Positions 51,753-60,638 of a stretch of DNA of 64,000 nucleotides are shown piece after piece (within the stretch, counting starts at the first letter, position 1; each line of letters opens with the position of its first letter). The notes under the pieces are model-generated. The model ran no database searches. It saw only the letters and a program-made list of their open reading frames with translations, and was not told the origin of the DNA. Source of the stretch: CBDFGS01 sp965247255 (lineage in GTDB: Bacteria; Chloroflexota; Dehalococcoidia; Lucifugimonadales; CAUZJF01); the NCBI GenBank assembly GCA_965247255.1, contig CBDFGS010000013.1, positions 248,001 through 312,000 of the forward strand. The letters are read 5' to 3'. The position numbers were made by a program, and so were the translations under genes.

Positions 51753-52757
51753 CTAGCTTCCCGAGGACCCATTGGGGGCCGCTCGCGTGGACGTGGCAGA
51801 CGTGGGGGACGATGCGCCCGCTAGCAGGTCCTCCAGGGTTGTCTCGACTAACACCTGAACGTCGAGTGACGCCGCGCGTACGATATATGGGGACTGAGAA
51901 GAGCTCACGGCGAAGGTCCCGTCCTCGTTGTCTTGAGCGCCCACTGTCAGCCCAAAGGACTGTGAGCCCCCTTCGCCATCGCTAACGTGGACAATCAAGC
52001 TGGCCCGCGGCGCGCCAAGCCCGTACTCGTCTAGCTCGCGTTTGCCCAGTGGACGGACCATTCGCAGCGGCGCGACCAGGGCCAGTAGCGTCCTTACGGC
52101 GGCCTGGTCCAGCTCCCTGCCCTCTCCCAAGTCTTTCAACGCCCAGACTTCCCCGTCCCCTTTTGAAAACTCGAATCGGCCGTTGCCATTCTCAAGGGCG
52201 AAGCCGGCGACGTTTTGCGGGGGAACGGAGAAGTAGACCGGGTCCACCCAGTCCGACGCGGCCACCGGGGCGTCGATAGCCGAGAATCCCAACGCCAGAT
52301 AAACTGCTTGCTGACCGTCGGCGCGAACGTGGGCAGCCCGCAAGCTAGGCGCGGTGCCCACGTAGAGTCTGTGACTGGTTCCGTCGGCCTGATGGAACTC
52401 GATGAGTCGCTCGAAGTCCTGTTCCTCGACTTTGAGACGCGCGTGACTGTCCGCGGTCCGGGTGATGAGGCGGTCTGACTTCAGGCCTATGATCTTGTTG
52501 ATTAGCGAGATCACCTTCTCCCGCCTGACCGGGTAGTCGTCCGCCTGTGGGAGGGCCCACACCCTGTCGACCCTGGCGATCTCAACCCGGTGATCGTTGG
52601 AGTCGGTTAAGGTGAGGCGAACTATCTGATTGGGCTTGAGGTCCGGGAACAGCGGCTCACCCTGCGGGGCCGTCTTCGGGCCCGGACGGAACAGAAACAG
52701 GACGAGTGCTAACTGCAGTACGAGGACGCCCCCCAACACGGCGTTCCGCCTACTCAT
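51753..52757 (-). CDS. DUF4340 domain protein
   Basis: 334 residues. An N-terminal membrane helix (VLGGVLVLQLALVLFLF) is followed by the DUF4340 repeat fold: IVRLTLTDSNDHRVEI, WALPQADDYPVRREKVISLI, and a second copy in FEFSKGDGEVWALKD. The gene is last in the operon after GldA- and GldFG-like genes, the usual DUF4340 setting, so it probably faces outside as an accessory of that ABC system. Exact role unknown. Confidence 0.85.
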   Translation of the reverse strand: MSRRNAVLGGVLVLQLALVLFLFRPGPKTAPQGEPLFPDLKPNQIVRLTLTDSNDHRVEIARVDRVWALPQADDYPVRREKVISLINKIIGLKSDRLITRTADSHARLKVEEQDFERLIEFHQADGTSHRLYVGTAPSLRAAHVRADGQQAVYLALGFSAIDAPVAASDWVDPVYFSVPPQNVAGFALENGNGRFEFSKGDGEVWALKDLGEGRELDQAAVRTLLALVAPLRMVRPLGKRELDEYGLGAPRASLIVHVSDGEGGSQSFGLTVGAQDNEDGTFAVSSSQSPYIVRAASLDVQVLVETTLEDLLAGASSPTSATSTRAAPNGSSGS

Positions 52758-52839
52758 TCGGAGTCCCAGGCGGATATGATGACAAGAACGGCACGTTCCC
52801 CTCCAGGGGGCTTTGCACAAGAAATATCGCTCTTGGCCA

Positions 52840-52970
52840 ACGCTCCTTCGACAGGCTCAGCTTAGGTTCTGAGCTTATCGAAGTGACGAAGGGTGATTTT
52901 GAAGCTACGCTCGGTGTGAGCCCGTCGGCTCCGCTCAGGACGGCCAGACGGCCCTCGCCAATGTATGTGC
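52840..52970. repeat. Dispersed TTCGACAGGCTCAG-type repeat, copy 2
   Basis: Plus-strand sequence aligning with the minus strand of 14135-14320, with the same block order. Confidence 0.65.
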
Positions 52971-52979
52971 AACGCGACA

Positions 52980-55850
52980 CTAGTCGTCCCCCACCAGTTG
53001 CATGGGCGCCTCCCGGCGCTGTCGCAAGTGCCACACCAGACCGATCACCACGATCGCCAGTGTTGCGGCCGCGTAGTTGACCGCCTCCCAGAAGCGTTGC
53101 TCTCCCTTATCCATCGGCCTCAGCAAACGGGCGTAGTCCCCTCGAGAGCGGATGGTGAGCAGGTCCTCATCCTCAACGGCCCAGTCGACGGAGTTCTGCA
53201 CTAGTTGCAGGTTGAGCAGGTACCTGTCCGCCGATTGGCTCCGGGACAAACTTAGCATGGCGTCGGTCAGGAACTCAGAGCTTCCGACGACCACTAGCCG
53301 GGAGCTCTTTGGCGAGACCGCAATGGTCCCAGCGACGGTCCCGGTTTGAGCGCTCTGCTCACCCTCAGCCTGCGCGCCGTTTTCGAACGGTGACGCCCGG
53401 TCCTTGAAGAAGCTCTCGAACGACCCGCGAATGCTAACGCCCAGGTCCCAAGCCTTCTGCTCCCCCTCTATAGGAAATCCAACGTCCGGGTAAGTCTCCA
53501 GGTTGGGTTCCAGGTCTGTCGAGGTCCTGAGCCAGGCGTCCTCGGACGACTGGAGCAAGGTTACAACCTCTCGCTTCCGGTTCTTTCCGGGGTCGATTTC
53601 CAGCGGCGAGGCCCAGTAGAGGGTCAGTGAAGGAACGTCGGAGACTATCGGGCTCTCTTGCGTCATGCCGTCGCGGCGCACATCCACGAAAGGCGGGTAG
53701 CTTATCTCCTCGATCTCGACCACGTTGAATCCGCCCACGTTGCGTTGTACCCGAATGGGCAGCGAAGCGTTCTGGAGGTCCATAACGACACCCTCGCGGA
53801 GGAGGACACCGTAGCTGGCCAGCATCGTCCTCAGGCCGTCCTGTACTGGTTCCACGACCGGCGCTCCACCGAATTGGAAGGGGGAGAGCACGTAGTTGCC
53901 CGCGGCCACGATCACCGCGCCGCCGCGCATCAGGAACTGGTCTACGGCGAAACGCTCGCGGTCGGTCATTTGCCGCGGCGACACGACTACGAGCGCGTCC
54001 ACGTCGCCAGGCACGCGGCCGGTCGTGAGGTCGACACCTCCGACGGTGTACGTCTGGGACAGGTGCTGCCTGAGAAGCTGAAACGTCGAGATGGGGCCAC
54101 CCATAGGCCCTTGTGCATCCTCGGGGGGATGCCACAGCCCGACCGTTTTCAGGAATCCAGGCACGCTGCGCTTTAGAGCCGCCTCGATCTCGGCACGAAG
54201 TTCGTCCTCGCTCAGATCTCCGCTGGGGAAGAGCGCCCGGGACTCCTCGCCACTCTCGATTAGCAGGTGCAGATAGTAGGACTGCGGACTGAAGAGCGAG
54301 GCGATGGGCCTCAGACCGTAAGACCTCACCAGCTCACCCCTGTCGATCAGGCTGTCTTCCGCATCCGGGTCGACGATATCGAATACCAGCTTCCCGCCCG
54401 ATCCCTGCGCGATCTGCCCGGCTACAGTCTCGATACGCCCCGGCACCTCCTGCAGCGTTTCAGGAAGGGCCGCGCCGGTGGCAAAGAGCGTCAGCTTGAT
54501 GGGGTCTTCGACTTGCTGAAGGGCCGAGTCCAGACTCTGGAACCCGAATACCGCCTTCTTGATCGACCGCGTGAGCACGTATTCGAGGTTACCGACCTGC
54601 ACGTCGATGTCGTCGCCTCCGGCGGGAGCCACCTCTATCAAGTCATCGATCCCCAGGGTCACGAACTGGTCACCGTAACGCACCAGGATGTCGAAGTATG
54701 AGTTGACTACGGAGGCCTCGTATCGCTCGGTAATCCGGAAAGGCGTGGGGCGGATGCCATAGGCCTGGTTTGCCTCCGCCTCCATCTCCTCGTCATCTCT
54801 CGGGTCGACGATCTCGACTCTGATCGTTCCGCCCGAGGCGACCTCGTACTCGCGCATGAGGTCGCGAATGGCTGGCAGCAGCGGCGCCAGGACCGGATGA
54901 GTCCGGTCGCTGAAGTAGCCCCGCAACAGCAGAGGCTCAGGTAGGTTGCCGACGAGGTCGCCGGTTACTTTGGACAGGCTGTACTTCTGCTGCTCGGTCA
55001 GGTCGAGGCGAAGCGCGGAGAGGGGGAATAGCCAGATATTGAGGGCAACGAGGTTAGCGGCCAGCAGCGCGACGCCGAGGATCGTGTTCCGGCGATAGCC
55101 AACCGTCCTCTTGCCCCGGCTCCATCGCTTCGCATCCAGGGACACCACATTGAGCAATAGGAAAAACGTGGTGAGAGAAACATAGTAGGCGAGGTCGCGA
55201 AGGTCGATGACGCCTCGCTCGATGCTCTCGAACCGGCTTCCCAGCCCTATCGCACGAAGGACCTGGGTGCCTGTCTCGCCCACAACCCCTGTCACGCCGG
55301 AGGTCCCCGCCACGTAGAGGACCGAGCAGATTAGCACTGCCAGGATGAACGAGACGATCTGGTTGTCGGTCCTGGACGAGACGAACAGGCCTATGGCCAC
55401 GTACCCGGACGACATGAGCAGCGCTGCCACATACCCACCAACCACGGGGCCCCAGTCCAGGTCGCCGAGCAGGCTCACCGTGATCGGCAATACGAGAGTG
55501 ACGGCCAGGGCGGCGACGATGAGCGTCATGACTCCCACGAACTTCCCCGCCACCAACAACGGACGCTCCACCGGTAACGTCAGCAGCACCTCCATGGTGC
55601 CGCCTCGCTGCTCCTCGCTCCATTGCCGCATCGTGAGCACCCCGGCGAGGAATATCATCAGCACCGGCATCCACTCGAAGAGCGGCCGGACGTCAGCGAT
55701 GTTTCTAGCGTAGAAGGTCTCTACCCAGAAGAAGGACAGTAGCGTGACAAGGAGGAAAACCCCGACGAAGATGAGGGCGGTGGGCGATCCGAAATAGCCC
55801 CCGATCTCTTTCAGGGCGATAGCTGACGTCTGCCTCAACGAAGCGGTCAC
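52980..55850 (-). CDS. ABC permease fused to GldG-type auxiliary protein
   Basis: 956 residues joining two normally separate parts. Residues 1-250 are an ABC-2 permease with about six helices (LALIFVGVFLLVTLLSFF-like start; MIFLAGVLTMRQWSEEQRGG loop). Residues about 260-956 are the GldG/ABC_transp_aux domain: helix, DLTEQQKYSLSKVTGDLVG, a large extracytoplasmic domain (PRQMTDRERFAVDQFLMRGG, VVVGSSEFLTD), then a final helix near 925. Its start overlaps the ATPase stop by 4 nt, so one operon. Substrate unknown; gliding itself is not implied. Confidence 0.9.
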   Translation of the reverse strand: MTASLRQTSAIALKEIGGYFGSPTALIFVGVFLLVTLLSFFWVETFYARNIADVRPLFEWMPVLMIFLAGVLTMRQWSEEQRGGTMEVLLTLPVERPLLVAGKFVGVMTLIVAALAVTLVLPITVSLLGDLDWGPVVGGYVAALLMSSGYVAIGLFVSSRTDNQIVSFILAVLICSVLYVAGTSGVTGVVGETGTQVLRAIGLGSRFESIERGVIDLRDLAYYVSLTTFFLLLNVVSLDAKRWSRGKRTVGYRRNTILGVALLAANLVALNIWLFPLSALRLDLTEQQKYSLSKVTGDLVGNLPEPLLLRGYFSDRTHPVLAPLLPAIRDLMREYEVASGGTIRVEIVDPRDDEEMEAEANQAYGIRPTPFRITERYEASVVNSYFDILVRYGDQFVTLGIDDLIEVAPAGGDDIDVQVGNLEYVLTRSIKKAVFGFQSLDSALQQVEDPIKLTLFATGAALPETLQEVPGRIETVAGQIAQGSGGKLVFDIVDPDAEDSLIDRGELVRSYGLRPIASLFSPQSYYLHLLIESGEESRALFPSGDLSEDELRAEIEAALKRSVPGFLKTVGLWHPPEDAQGPMGGPISTFQLLRQHLSQTYTVGGVDLTTGRVPGDVDALVVVSPRQMTDRERFAVDQFLMRGGAVIVAAGNYVLSPFQFGGAPVVEPVQDGLRTMLASYGVLLREGVVMDLQNASLPIRVQRNVGGFNVVEIEEISYPPFVDVRRDGMTQESPIVSDVPSLTLYWASPLEIDPGKNRKREVVTLLQSSEDAWLRTSTDLEPNLETYPDVGFPIEGEQKAWDLGVSIRGSFESFFKDRASPFENGAQAEGEQSAQTGTVAGTIAVSPKSSRLVVVGSSEFLTDAMLSLSRSQSADRYLLNLQLVQNSVDWAVEDEDLLTIRSRGDYARLLRPMDKGEQRFWEAVNYAAATLAIVVIGLVWHLRQRREAPMQLVGDD

Positions 55851-56806
55851 TCTTGGCCCCAGCCCTTCCCAAGCCGGTCGGGTCTGTCGTCGGTTGCGGT
55901 GGCCAGGTCGTTGAAGACCGTCTCGAGAGTCCGCATGTCTCTACGGAGCTCTCGGAGCGGCCACTTCTTCTTGCGCGACAGCTCGTAGATGTTCTGGCGC
56001 AGATCGATCTCCTGGTTGGCTCGAATCCTGTACTCGTCACCGTCCCCGTCGGAGGAGACGTCCACCGTGTCGACCCCATCCATCATCATGAGCTCGTCTA
56101 CAGCACTAGGGGCCCCTCGTTTGAGGACCAGGACGAAGTTTTCCGTAGCCGAGAGGTCATCCAGCCGGGAGTCGGCCTTGATCTCGCCGTTGAGCAGGAT
56201 GATGACCCGGTCGCAGATCGCCTCCACTTCGGAGAGGATATGCGTCGAGAGGATTACCGTGCTCTTCTCGGACAGCCGCGTGATAAGCCGGCGCGCCTCC
56301 AGTATCTGGGTGGGGTCCAGGCCTACCGTCGGCTCGTCGAGGATCAGTAGCTTCGGTTTGTGTACGATGGCCTGGGCCAGCCCCACCCGCTGCCGGTACC
56401 CCTTGCTGAGCTGGCCGATTGGACGCGTGCGCATCTCCACCAGCCCTGTCGCCCGCACAGCGTCGGAGAGAAGCGCCGGCATCTCATCGCGGGGGATCCT
56501 GCGGATATCCGCGATCATCTTGAGGTACGACTGCACGGACAGCTCGGGGTACAGCGGCGCGTTTTCCGGCAGGTACCCAATGCGGCTCTGCACCTGGTTG
56601 GCCTCAGTCAGGACGTCCAGGCCATCCACCATCACCCTGCCCTCGTCCGGCTGAAGGTAGCCGGTAAGTATCTTCATCATCGTCGTCTTGCCTGCGCCGT
56701 TCGGGCCCAGCAGCCCAATCACCTCCCCTGCCGACACGTCGAACGAAATGCCCTTCAGCACCCGAATGCGGCCATAGGACTTGCTCAGATCGGTGACGTT
56801 GATCAT
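55847..56806 (-). CDS. ABC transporter ATPase (GldA-like)
   Basis: 319 residues. Walker A GPNGAGKTT (about 35-43), Q-loop in IGYLPENAPLYPELS, signature LSKGYRQRVGLAQ, Walker B LLILDEPTVGLDP and H-loop STHIL. A C-terminal DUF4162-like part follows. It energises the ABC-2 permease encoded next, with which it overlaps by 4 nt (ATGA). First gene of the gldA-gldFG-DUF4340 operon. Confidence 0.94.
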   Translation of the reverse strand: MINVTDLSKSYGRIRVLKGISFDVSAGEVIGLLGPNGAGKTTMMKILTGYLQPDEGRVMVDGLDVLTEANQVQSRIGYLPENAPLYPELSVQSYLKMIADIRRIPRDEMPALLSDAVRATGLVEMRTRPIGQLSKGYRQRVGLAQAIVHKPKLLILDEPTVGLDPTQILEARRLITRLSEKSTVILSTHILSEVEAICDRVIILLNGEIKADSRLDDLSATENFVLVLKRGAPSAVDELMMMDGVDTVDVSSDGDGDEYRIRANQEIDLRQNIYELSRKKKWPLRELRRDMRTLETVFNDLATATDDRPDRLGKGWGQE

Positions 56807-57019
56807 CTCAGCCTTGTTGCCGCGGTGAGCGGGAATCGGTCCTGGGTCCGGTCATAGGAAATAACGAACGATTGAATGTGATGGTTAGCTCAAAAGACTA
56901 CACAAAAGGAACCTTTCCCGCCACCCGCGACACGCGCGACACGGTGCGATCTCCCGGGTCGGGGATGCGTTGTCTCGCACCGCTTGAGTTGATAGCATCG
57001 AGCGGCGAAGGAGACCCGG

Positions 57020-57742
57020 ATGCTCAAGGCCGTTATCTTCGACCTCTACGAGACTCTCGTAACTCACTTCGACCCCGATTGGAAGCCACCAGAGTTGACC
57101 TCGGCCGATAGACTCGGCATGGGCGAGAAGGAGTTCCAAAGCCACGCGGTCCGACTCCGTGACGAGTGGCAGATGGGCCACCCGCTCAGCCATAAGGACC
57201 TTCTGCGCGCCATTTGTATCGAAGCCGGCCACACGCCGAGCGAATCGGTCATCGAGCAGATCGCCCTGGAGCAGTACGAGACGAAGGTCGGCGTGTTCGA
57301 GAAGATCGACCCCGCGGTCGTGGAATTGGTTGAAGGGCTCCTATCGCGGGGCTTGCGGCTTGGTGTTATCACCAACGCCGGGGACATAGACGTTGAGCCG
57401 TGGCCAAGGTGTCGGCTGGCGCCGCTTTTCGAAGCCTTCATTGCGTCTTTCCAGGTAGGAATGCTCAAGCCAGACCCACAGATATACGAGCACGGTTTGC
57501 ATTCGTTGGGCGTGAGCGCCGGCGAGGCGGTCTTCGTTGGAGATGGCGGAAGCGATGAGCTCGCCGGCGCGACGCGCGTAGGCTTTAGGGCATTCTGGGC
57601 AACGTGGTTCCTGGACCGCTGGCCCTTAGACGTCCGACCGCAGCGGTTCGAGGGCGATGGATGGCGCCAGTCCCAAGAGGAATCGCCGTTTCCGCGCTTG
57701 CGCACTCCTAACGAACTCTTGGACGAGATTTCGAACATCTGA
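57020..57742 (+). CDS. HAD-superfamily hydrolase
   Basis: 240 residues. HAD motif I is IFDLYETL with the nucleophile and acid Asp/Tyr pattern DxYxT; motif II is VITNAGD; motif III lysine in LKPDPQIYEHGL; motif IV VFVGDGGSDELAGA. The helical cap between motifs I and II is C1 type. Probably a small-molecule phosphatase or dehalogenase-like enzyme. AAGGAG lies 6 nt before the ATG. Confidence 0.88.
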   Translation: MLKAVIFDLYETLVTHFDPDWKPPELTSADRLGMGEKEFQSHAVRLRDEWQMGHPLSHKDLLRAICIEAGHTPSESVIEQIALEQYETKVGVFEKIDPAVVELVEGLLSRGLRLGVITNAGDIDVEPWPRCRLAPLFEAFIASFQVGMLKPDPQIYEHGLHSLGVSAGEAVFVGDGGSDELAGATRVGFRAFWATWFLDRWPLDVRPQRFEGDGWRQSQEESPFPRLRTPNELLDEISNI

Positions 57743-57772
57743 GCATTCAGCCGAACGGAGCCTCGCTCTGGT

Positions 57773-57806
57773 CCCCCCTTTGAAAAGGGGGGTTAGGGGG
57801 GATTTC
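57773..57806. repeat. C-rich palindromic repeat, copy 2, left of the DUF559 gene
   Basis: CCCCCCTTTGAAAAGGGGGG then TTAGGGGGGATTTC. It is the inverted counterpart of the copy at 58175-58209. Confidence 0.85.
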
Positions 57807-57813
57807 ACCCACC

Positions 57814-58188
57814 ATGCTCAAATACAACCCAAAGCTGAAGGAAAACGCCCGCCGGCTGCGCAGCCAGCTGACCGACGCTGAGCAAGCGCTGTGGGCGCGG
57901 CTGCGTCGGAAGCAGGTCCTCTCGGTCCAGTTTTACAGACAAAAGCCTCTCGGCGGTCATATCGTCGACTTCTATGCGCCGAAGGCTAGACTAGTCGTTG
58001 AAGTAGATGGCTCCCAACATATGGAGCCCCGGCACCGAGCGGCGGACTCACGGAGAGACGACAGCCTTGTCTCGGAGGGGCTGCGGGTGCTCCGATTTGA
58101 CGATCGCCAGGTGTTAACGGAGATCGACGGAGTCATGGAAATTATACTCCGTGCGGTATCGGAGGCGGTCGACGGAAATCCCCCCTAA
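57814..58188 (+). CDS. DUF559 endonuclease-fold protein
   Basis: 124 residues. Very-short-patch-repair-like PD-(D/E)XK core: LRSQLTDAEQALWARLRRKQ, FYRQKPLGGHIVDFYAP with Asp, LVVEVDGSQH, and LRVLRFDDRQVL. The gene is framed by inverted copies of the C-rich palindromic repeat, 7 nt before the start and across the stop; the last codons NPP and the TAA come from the right repeat. That arrangement suggests a small mobile or homing unit. Activity of DUF559 proteins is not established. Confidence 0.88.
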   Translation: MLKYNPKLKENARRLRSQLTDAEQALWARLRRKQVLSVQFYRQKPLGGHIVDFYAPKARLVVEVDGSQHMEPRHRAADSRRDDSLVSEGLRVLRFDDRQVLTEIDGVMEIILRAVSEAVDGNPP

Positions 58189-58209
58189 CCCCCCTTTGCA
58201 AAGGAGGGA
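58175..58209. repeat. C-rich palindromic repeat, copy 3, right of the DUF559 gene
   Basis: GAAATCCCCCCTAACCCCCC then TTTGCAAAGGAGGGA. It overlaps the DUF559 stop codon. Confidence 0.85.
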
Positions 58210-58270
58210 ATGGGAAGCCGCTCACCAAGGGGACGAAGCGGTTTGCTAGGGCAGAGATTGGAGGGGTCAC

Positions 58271-59152
58271 ATGGCTAAGAAAAAAGTCGTCGTTATCGGG
58301 GCTTCGGGCTACGTTGCGGGGCAGATGCTCCCAACGCTGCGTGAGAAGTACGAAACCGTGCTGCTCGACGCCTCGCCCACCACGAGCCCAGGCCGGCCGC
58401 ACTCCCAGGACCAACAGGTCGAGGGGGTCATGGTCGCCGACCTGGCGGACCCGGACCGGACCAAGTACCAGCGCCACTTCGAGGGAGCAGATGCAGTCGT
58501 GCATCTGGGGTACATCCGCCGCAGGGAAGAGGAGGATATCGACCAGTACACCAGCCAGCGCGAGAACGTCGATATGGCCTACAACGTACTCCGAGCGGCG
58601 TACGACGCGGGCGTCCCCCGCGTCGTCTCCGCCAGCTCGAACCACGCGGCCGACTGGTACGAGCGCGAACTGATACACGAGCGCAAGATCGAGACGCTCG
58701 ACCCGTACGCGTTGCCCCTATCGGACAACTACTACGGCTGGTCCAAGGCCACCTACGAGCACCTTGGGTTCCTTTTCGCGTGCGGCGCCTTCGGACGCAA
58801 AATGGGAGTCGTGATGGTCAGAATCGGCTCCCCGGCCGAAGTCCAGCTCAGGGAAGGCGCAGACCCGAGAAACTTCAAACGCAGCCTGGGCAGCTACCTC
58901 AGCCGGCGGGACCTGACGCAGCTCTTCGTCAAGGCGATCGAGGCCCCGGATATCGAAAACGAGCATGGGGTCCCCTGGCTGGTGGTCTACGGCATCAGCA
59001 ACAACACTCGCGGCTTCTGGTCGCTCACCAACGCACGGCGCGTGCTGGGCTATCAGCCCGAGGACGACGCGGAGGTAAAGTTCGCCCAGCAGATCAGAGG
59101 ATTTCTGGCAGGTGAGGGCGCCGAGGCGGGGCCGGGCAGACTGGGGAGCTAA
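58271..59152 (+). CDS. NAD-dependent epimerase/dehydratase family protein
   Basis: 293-residue extended SDR. N-terminal VVVIGASGYVAGQML cofactor loop, the FEGADAVVHLGYI segment, VVSASSNHAADWYE, and the catalytic YYGWSKATYE (YxxxK). Similar to UDP-sugar epimerases and uronate dehydrogenases; the HAADWYE part favours the uronate dehydrogenase-like subgroup, but this is tentative. Not obviously in an operon. Confidence 0.86.
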   Translation: MAKKKVVVIGASGYVAGQMLPTLREKYETVLLDASPTTSPGRPHSQDQQVEGVMVADLADPDRTKYQRHFEGADAVVHLGYIRRREEEDIDQYTSQRENVDMAYNVLRAAYDAGVPRVVSASSNHAADWYERELIHERKIETLDPYALPLSDNYYGWSKATYEHLGFLFACGAFGRKMGVVMVRIGSPAEVQLREGADPRNFKRSLGSYLSRRDLTQLFVKAIEAPDIENEHGVPWLVVYGISNNTRGFWSLTNARRVLGYQPEDDAEVKFAQQIRGFLAGEGAEAGPGRLGS

Positions 59153-59177
59153 TGTCGCGCCAGACCGCCCGACCCTA

Positions 59178-60155
59178 CTATCGCTTGAGCCGCAAGGATC
59201 GAGTCAGCCGGGAGCGCAGACTCGATTTTCGCCTCAGGTTGGAAGTTATGTAGCGCGCGATCCCAGGGCTGCCCATCACCATAGGCCTCGACCACTTCCG
59301 AAGGGCGTCGTAGGTAATCTCGCCGCCATCCTTCGACCCAAAGGACTCCAGCGGCGCCCAGTCCAGCCTCGCGCCGCCAAACAGCCCGCGGCCACCGCCA
59401 GGCTGGACAGCCAGGACACTTCCCCCGGCCTCGCGGACCAAGACCACGCCCGCCGCCACGTCCCACAATCGCGGGCTGCCGGTGAGGGCGTACTCGAATG
59501 CGCCGGTGGCGGTCATGGCCAGCTCGTGGGCGATGCTGCCGGTGATCCTGACCTCGCCGAGGCGGTAGCTCGCCTTCCTGTCGAACCGGAACATGCCGTG
59601 GAACGATGCCGGCACCGTCACGGGCCGCTCGCCCTTCGGCTCGTCGGCCTCGAAGACCCGCGCCGGCTCGTCGCCCACGAACGCGCCGTTGTCTCTACTC
59701 GCGTGTAGCACCACGCCCTCTTCCCTGCCGGGCCACGGGATATGGACCGCCCCGGCCACGGGAACACCGTGACGAAGCACGCCGATCGAGCACGCGAACA
59801 CGGGGATACTGCTCAGGAAATTCCTCGTCCCGTCCAGAGGGTCCACTACCCAGACGAATTCAGGTGTGGGGTCCTCCGACTCGTTCTCAGGGCTGTCCTC
59901 TTCACCGATGAACCCGTGCTCCGGATACGACGCTGAGACGCTTTCGCGTAGATAGTCCTGACACTCTTTATCGACCCCGGTTACTGGGTGGGCCCGCCCT
60001 TTGCCCTTGTATTCGACGTCCAGCGCCTTGCCGAAATTTCTTGCGAGGATGCGACCACCGCCGTGTGCAAGCTCCACGGCGGTGGCCTCGATCTCGGCCA
60101 GGCCCCGGCCTGCCGCACCGTTTTCCGTCCCTCCCTTGCTATTCATGGAGCCCAT
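59178..60155 (-). CDS. Inositol monophosphatase family protein
   Basis: 325 residues. Metal-dependent phosphatase motifs: GFIGEED, WVVDPLDGTRNF, and SPRLWDVAAGVVLVREAGG. A long tail after residue 270 ends in a basic stretch. Likely substrates are inositol phosphates, fructose bisphosphate or PAP. The window also encodes an inositol-3-phosphate synthase 24 kb away, so inositol metabolism is plausible but not shown. Start ATG 60155 or 60146. Confidence 0.88.
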   Translation of the reverse strand: MGSMNSKGGTENGAAGRGLAEIEATAVELAHGGGRILARNFGKALDVEYKGKGRAHPVTGVDKECQDYLRESVSASYPEHGFIGEEDSPENESEDPTPEFVWVVDPLDGTRNFLSSIPVFACSIGVLRHGVPVAGAVHIPWPGREEGVVLHASRDNGAFVGDEPARVFEADEPKGERPVTVPASFHGMFRFDRKASYRLGEVRITGSIAHELAMTATGAFEYALTGSPRLWDVAAGVVLVREAGGSVLAVQPGGGRGLFGGARLDWAPLESFGSKDGGEITYDALRKWSRPMVMGSPGIARYITSNLRRKSSLRSRLTRSLRLKR

Positions 60156-60240
60156 TCTATGGCATCGCTGCGCTTGACGCCCTCATCTGGCCGGAGTAGC
60201 ATCCGCCACTAGGCCGAACGTTGGCCGCTCGGAGGCCCAT

Positions 60241-60600
60241 GTGAACACCAGCGCGGAAGTTGACGCCTGGCTCCAGGATTACGACCACCCCCTTAAGGTC
60301 GCGATGCTGAGGGCACGTGAGGTCATCCTGAACGCCGACTCCCGAATGGAGGAGTGCGTTAAGTGGAGCACACCCACGTTTACGTTCGAAGGCAACCTCG
60401 CCAGCTTCCACCCCCGCACGAAGAGGTTCGTGAGCCTGCTCTTCCATCGGGGCTCCGAGATACCGGGAGAACACCCTCACCTGGAAGGTGACGCTACCCT
60501 TGTGCGGACCATGCGCTTCGCCGACCTGAGCGACGTCGAGGCGCACCAGCAGGACCTGGAGGCGGTGGTGCGCGCCTGGTGTGAGTCGAAGGCAGCCTGA
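60241..60600 (+). CDS. DUF1801 domain protein
   Basis: 119 residues, GTG start. YdhG/DUF1801-like alpha/beta fold: LQDYDHPLKVAMLRAREVIL, CVKWSTPTFTFEGNLAS, FVSLLFHRGSEI. Family function unknown; members are often near iron or stress genes. It lies 38 nt before the DapA-family gene in the same orientation. Confidence 0.82.
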   Translation: MNTSAEVDAWLQDYDHPLKVAMLRAREVILNADSRMEECVKWSTPTFTFEGNLASFHPRTKRFVSLLFHRGSEIPGEHPHLEGDATLVRTMRFADLSDVEAHQQDLEAVVRAWCESKAA

Positions 60601-60638
60601 GCACCGCCCGCTAGACCCGTCGTCATAAGGAGGAGAAG

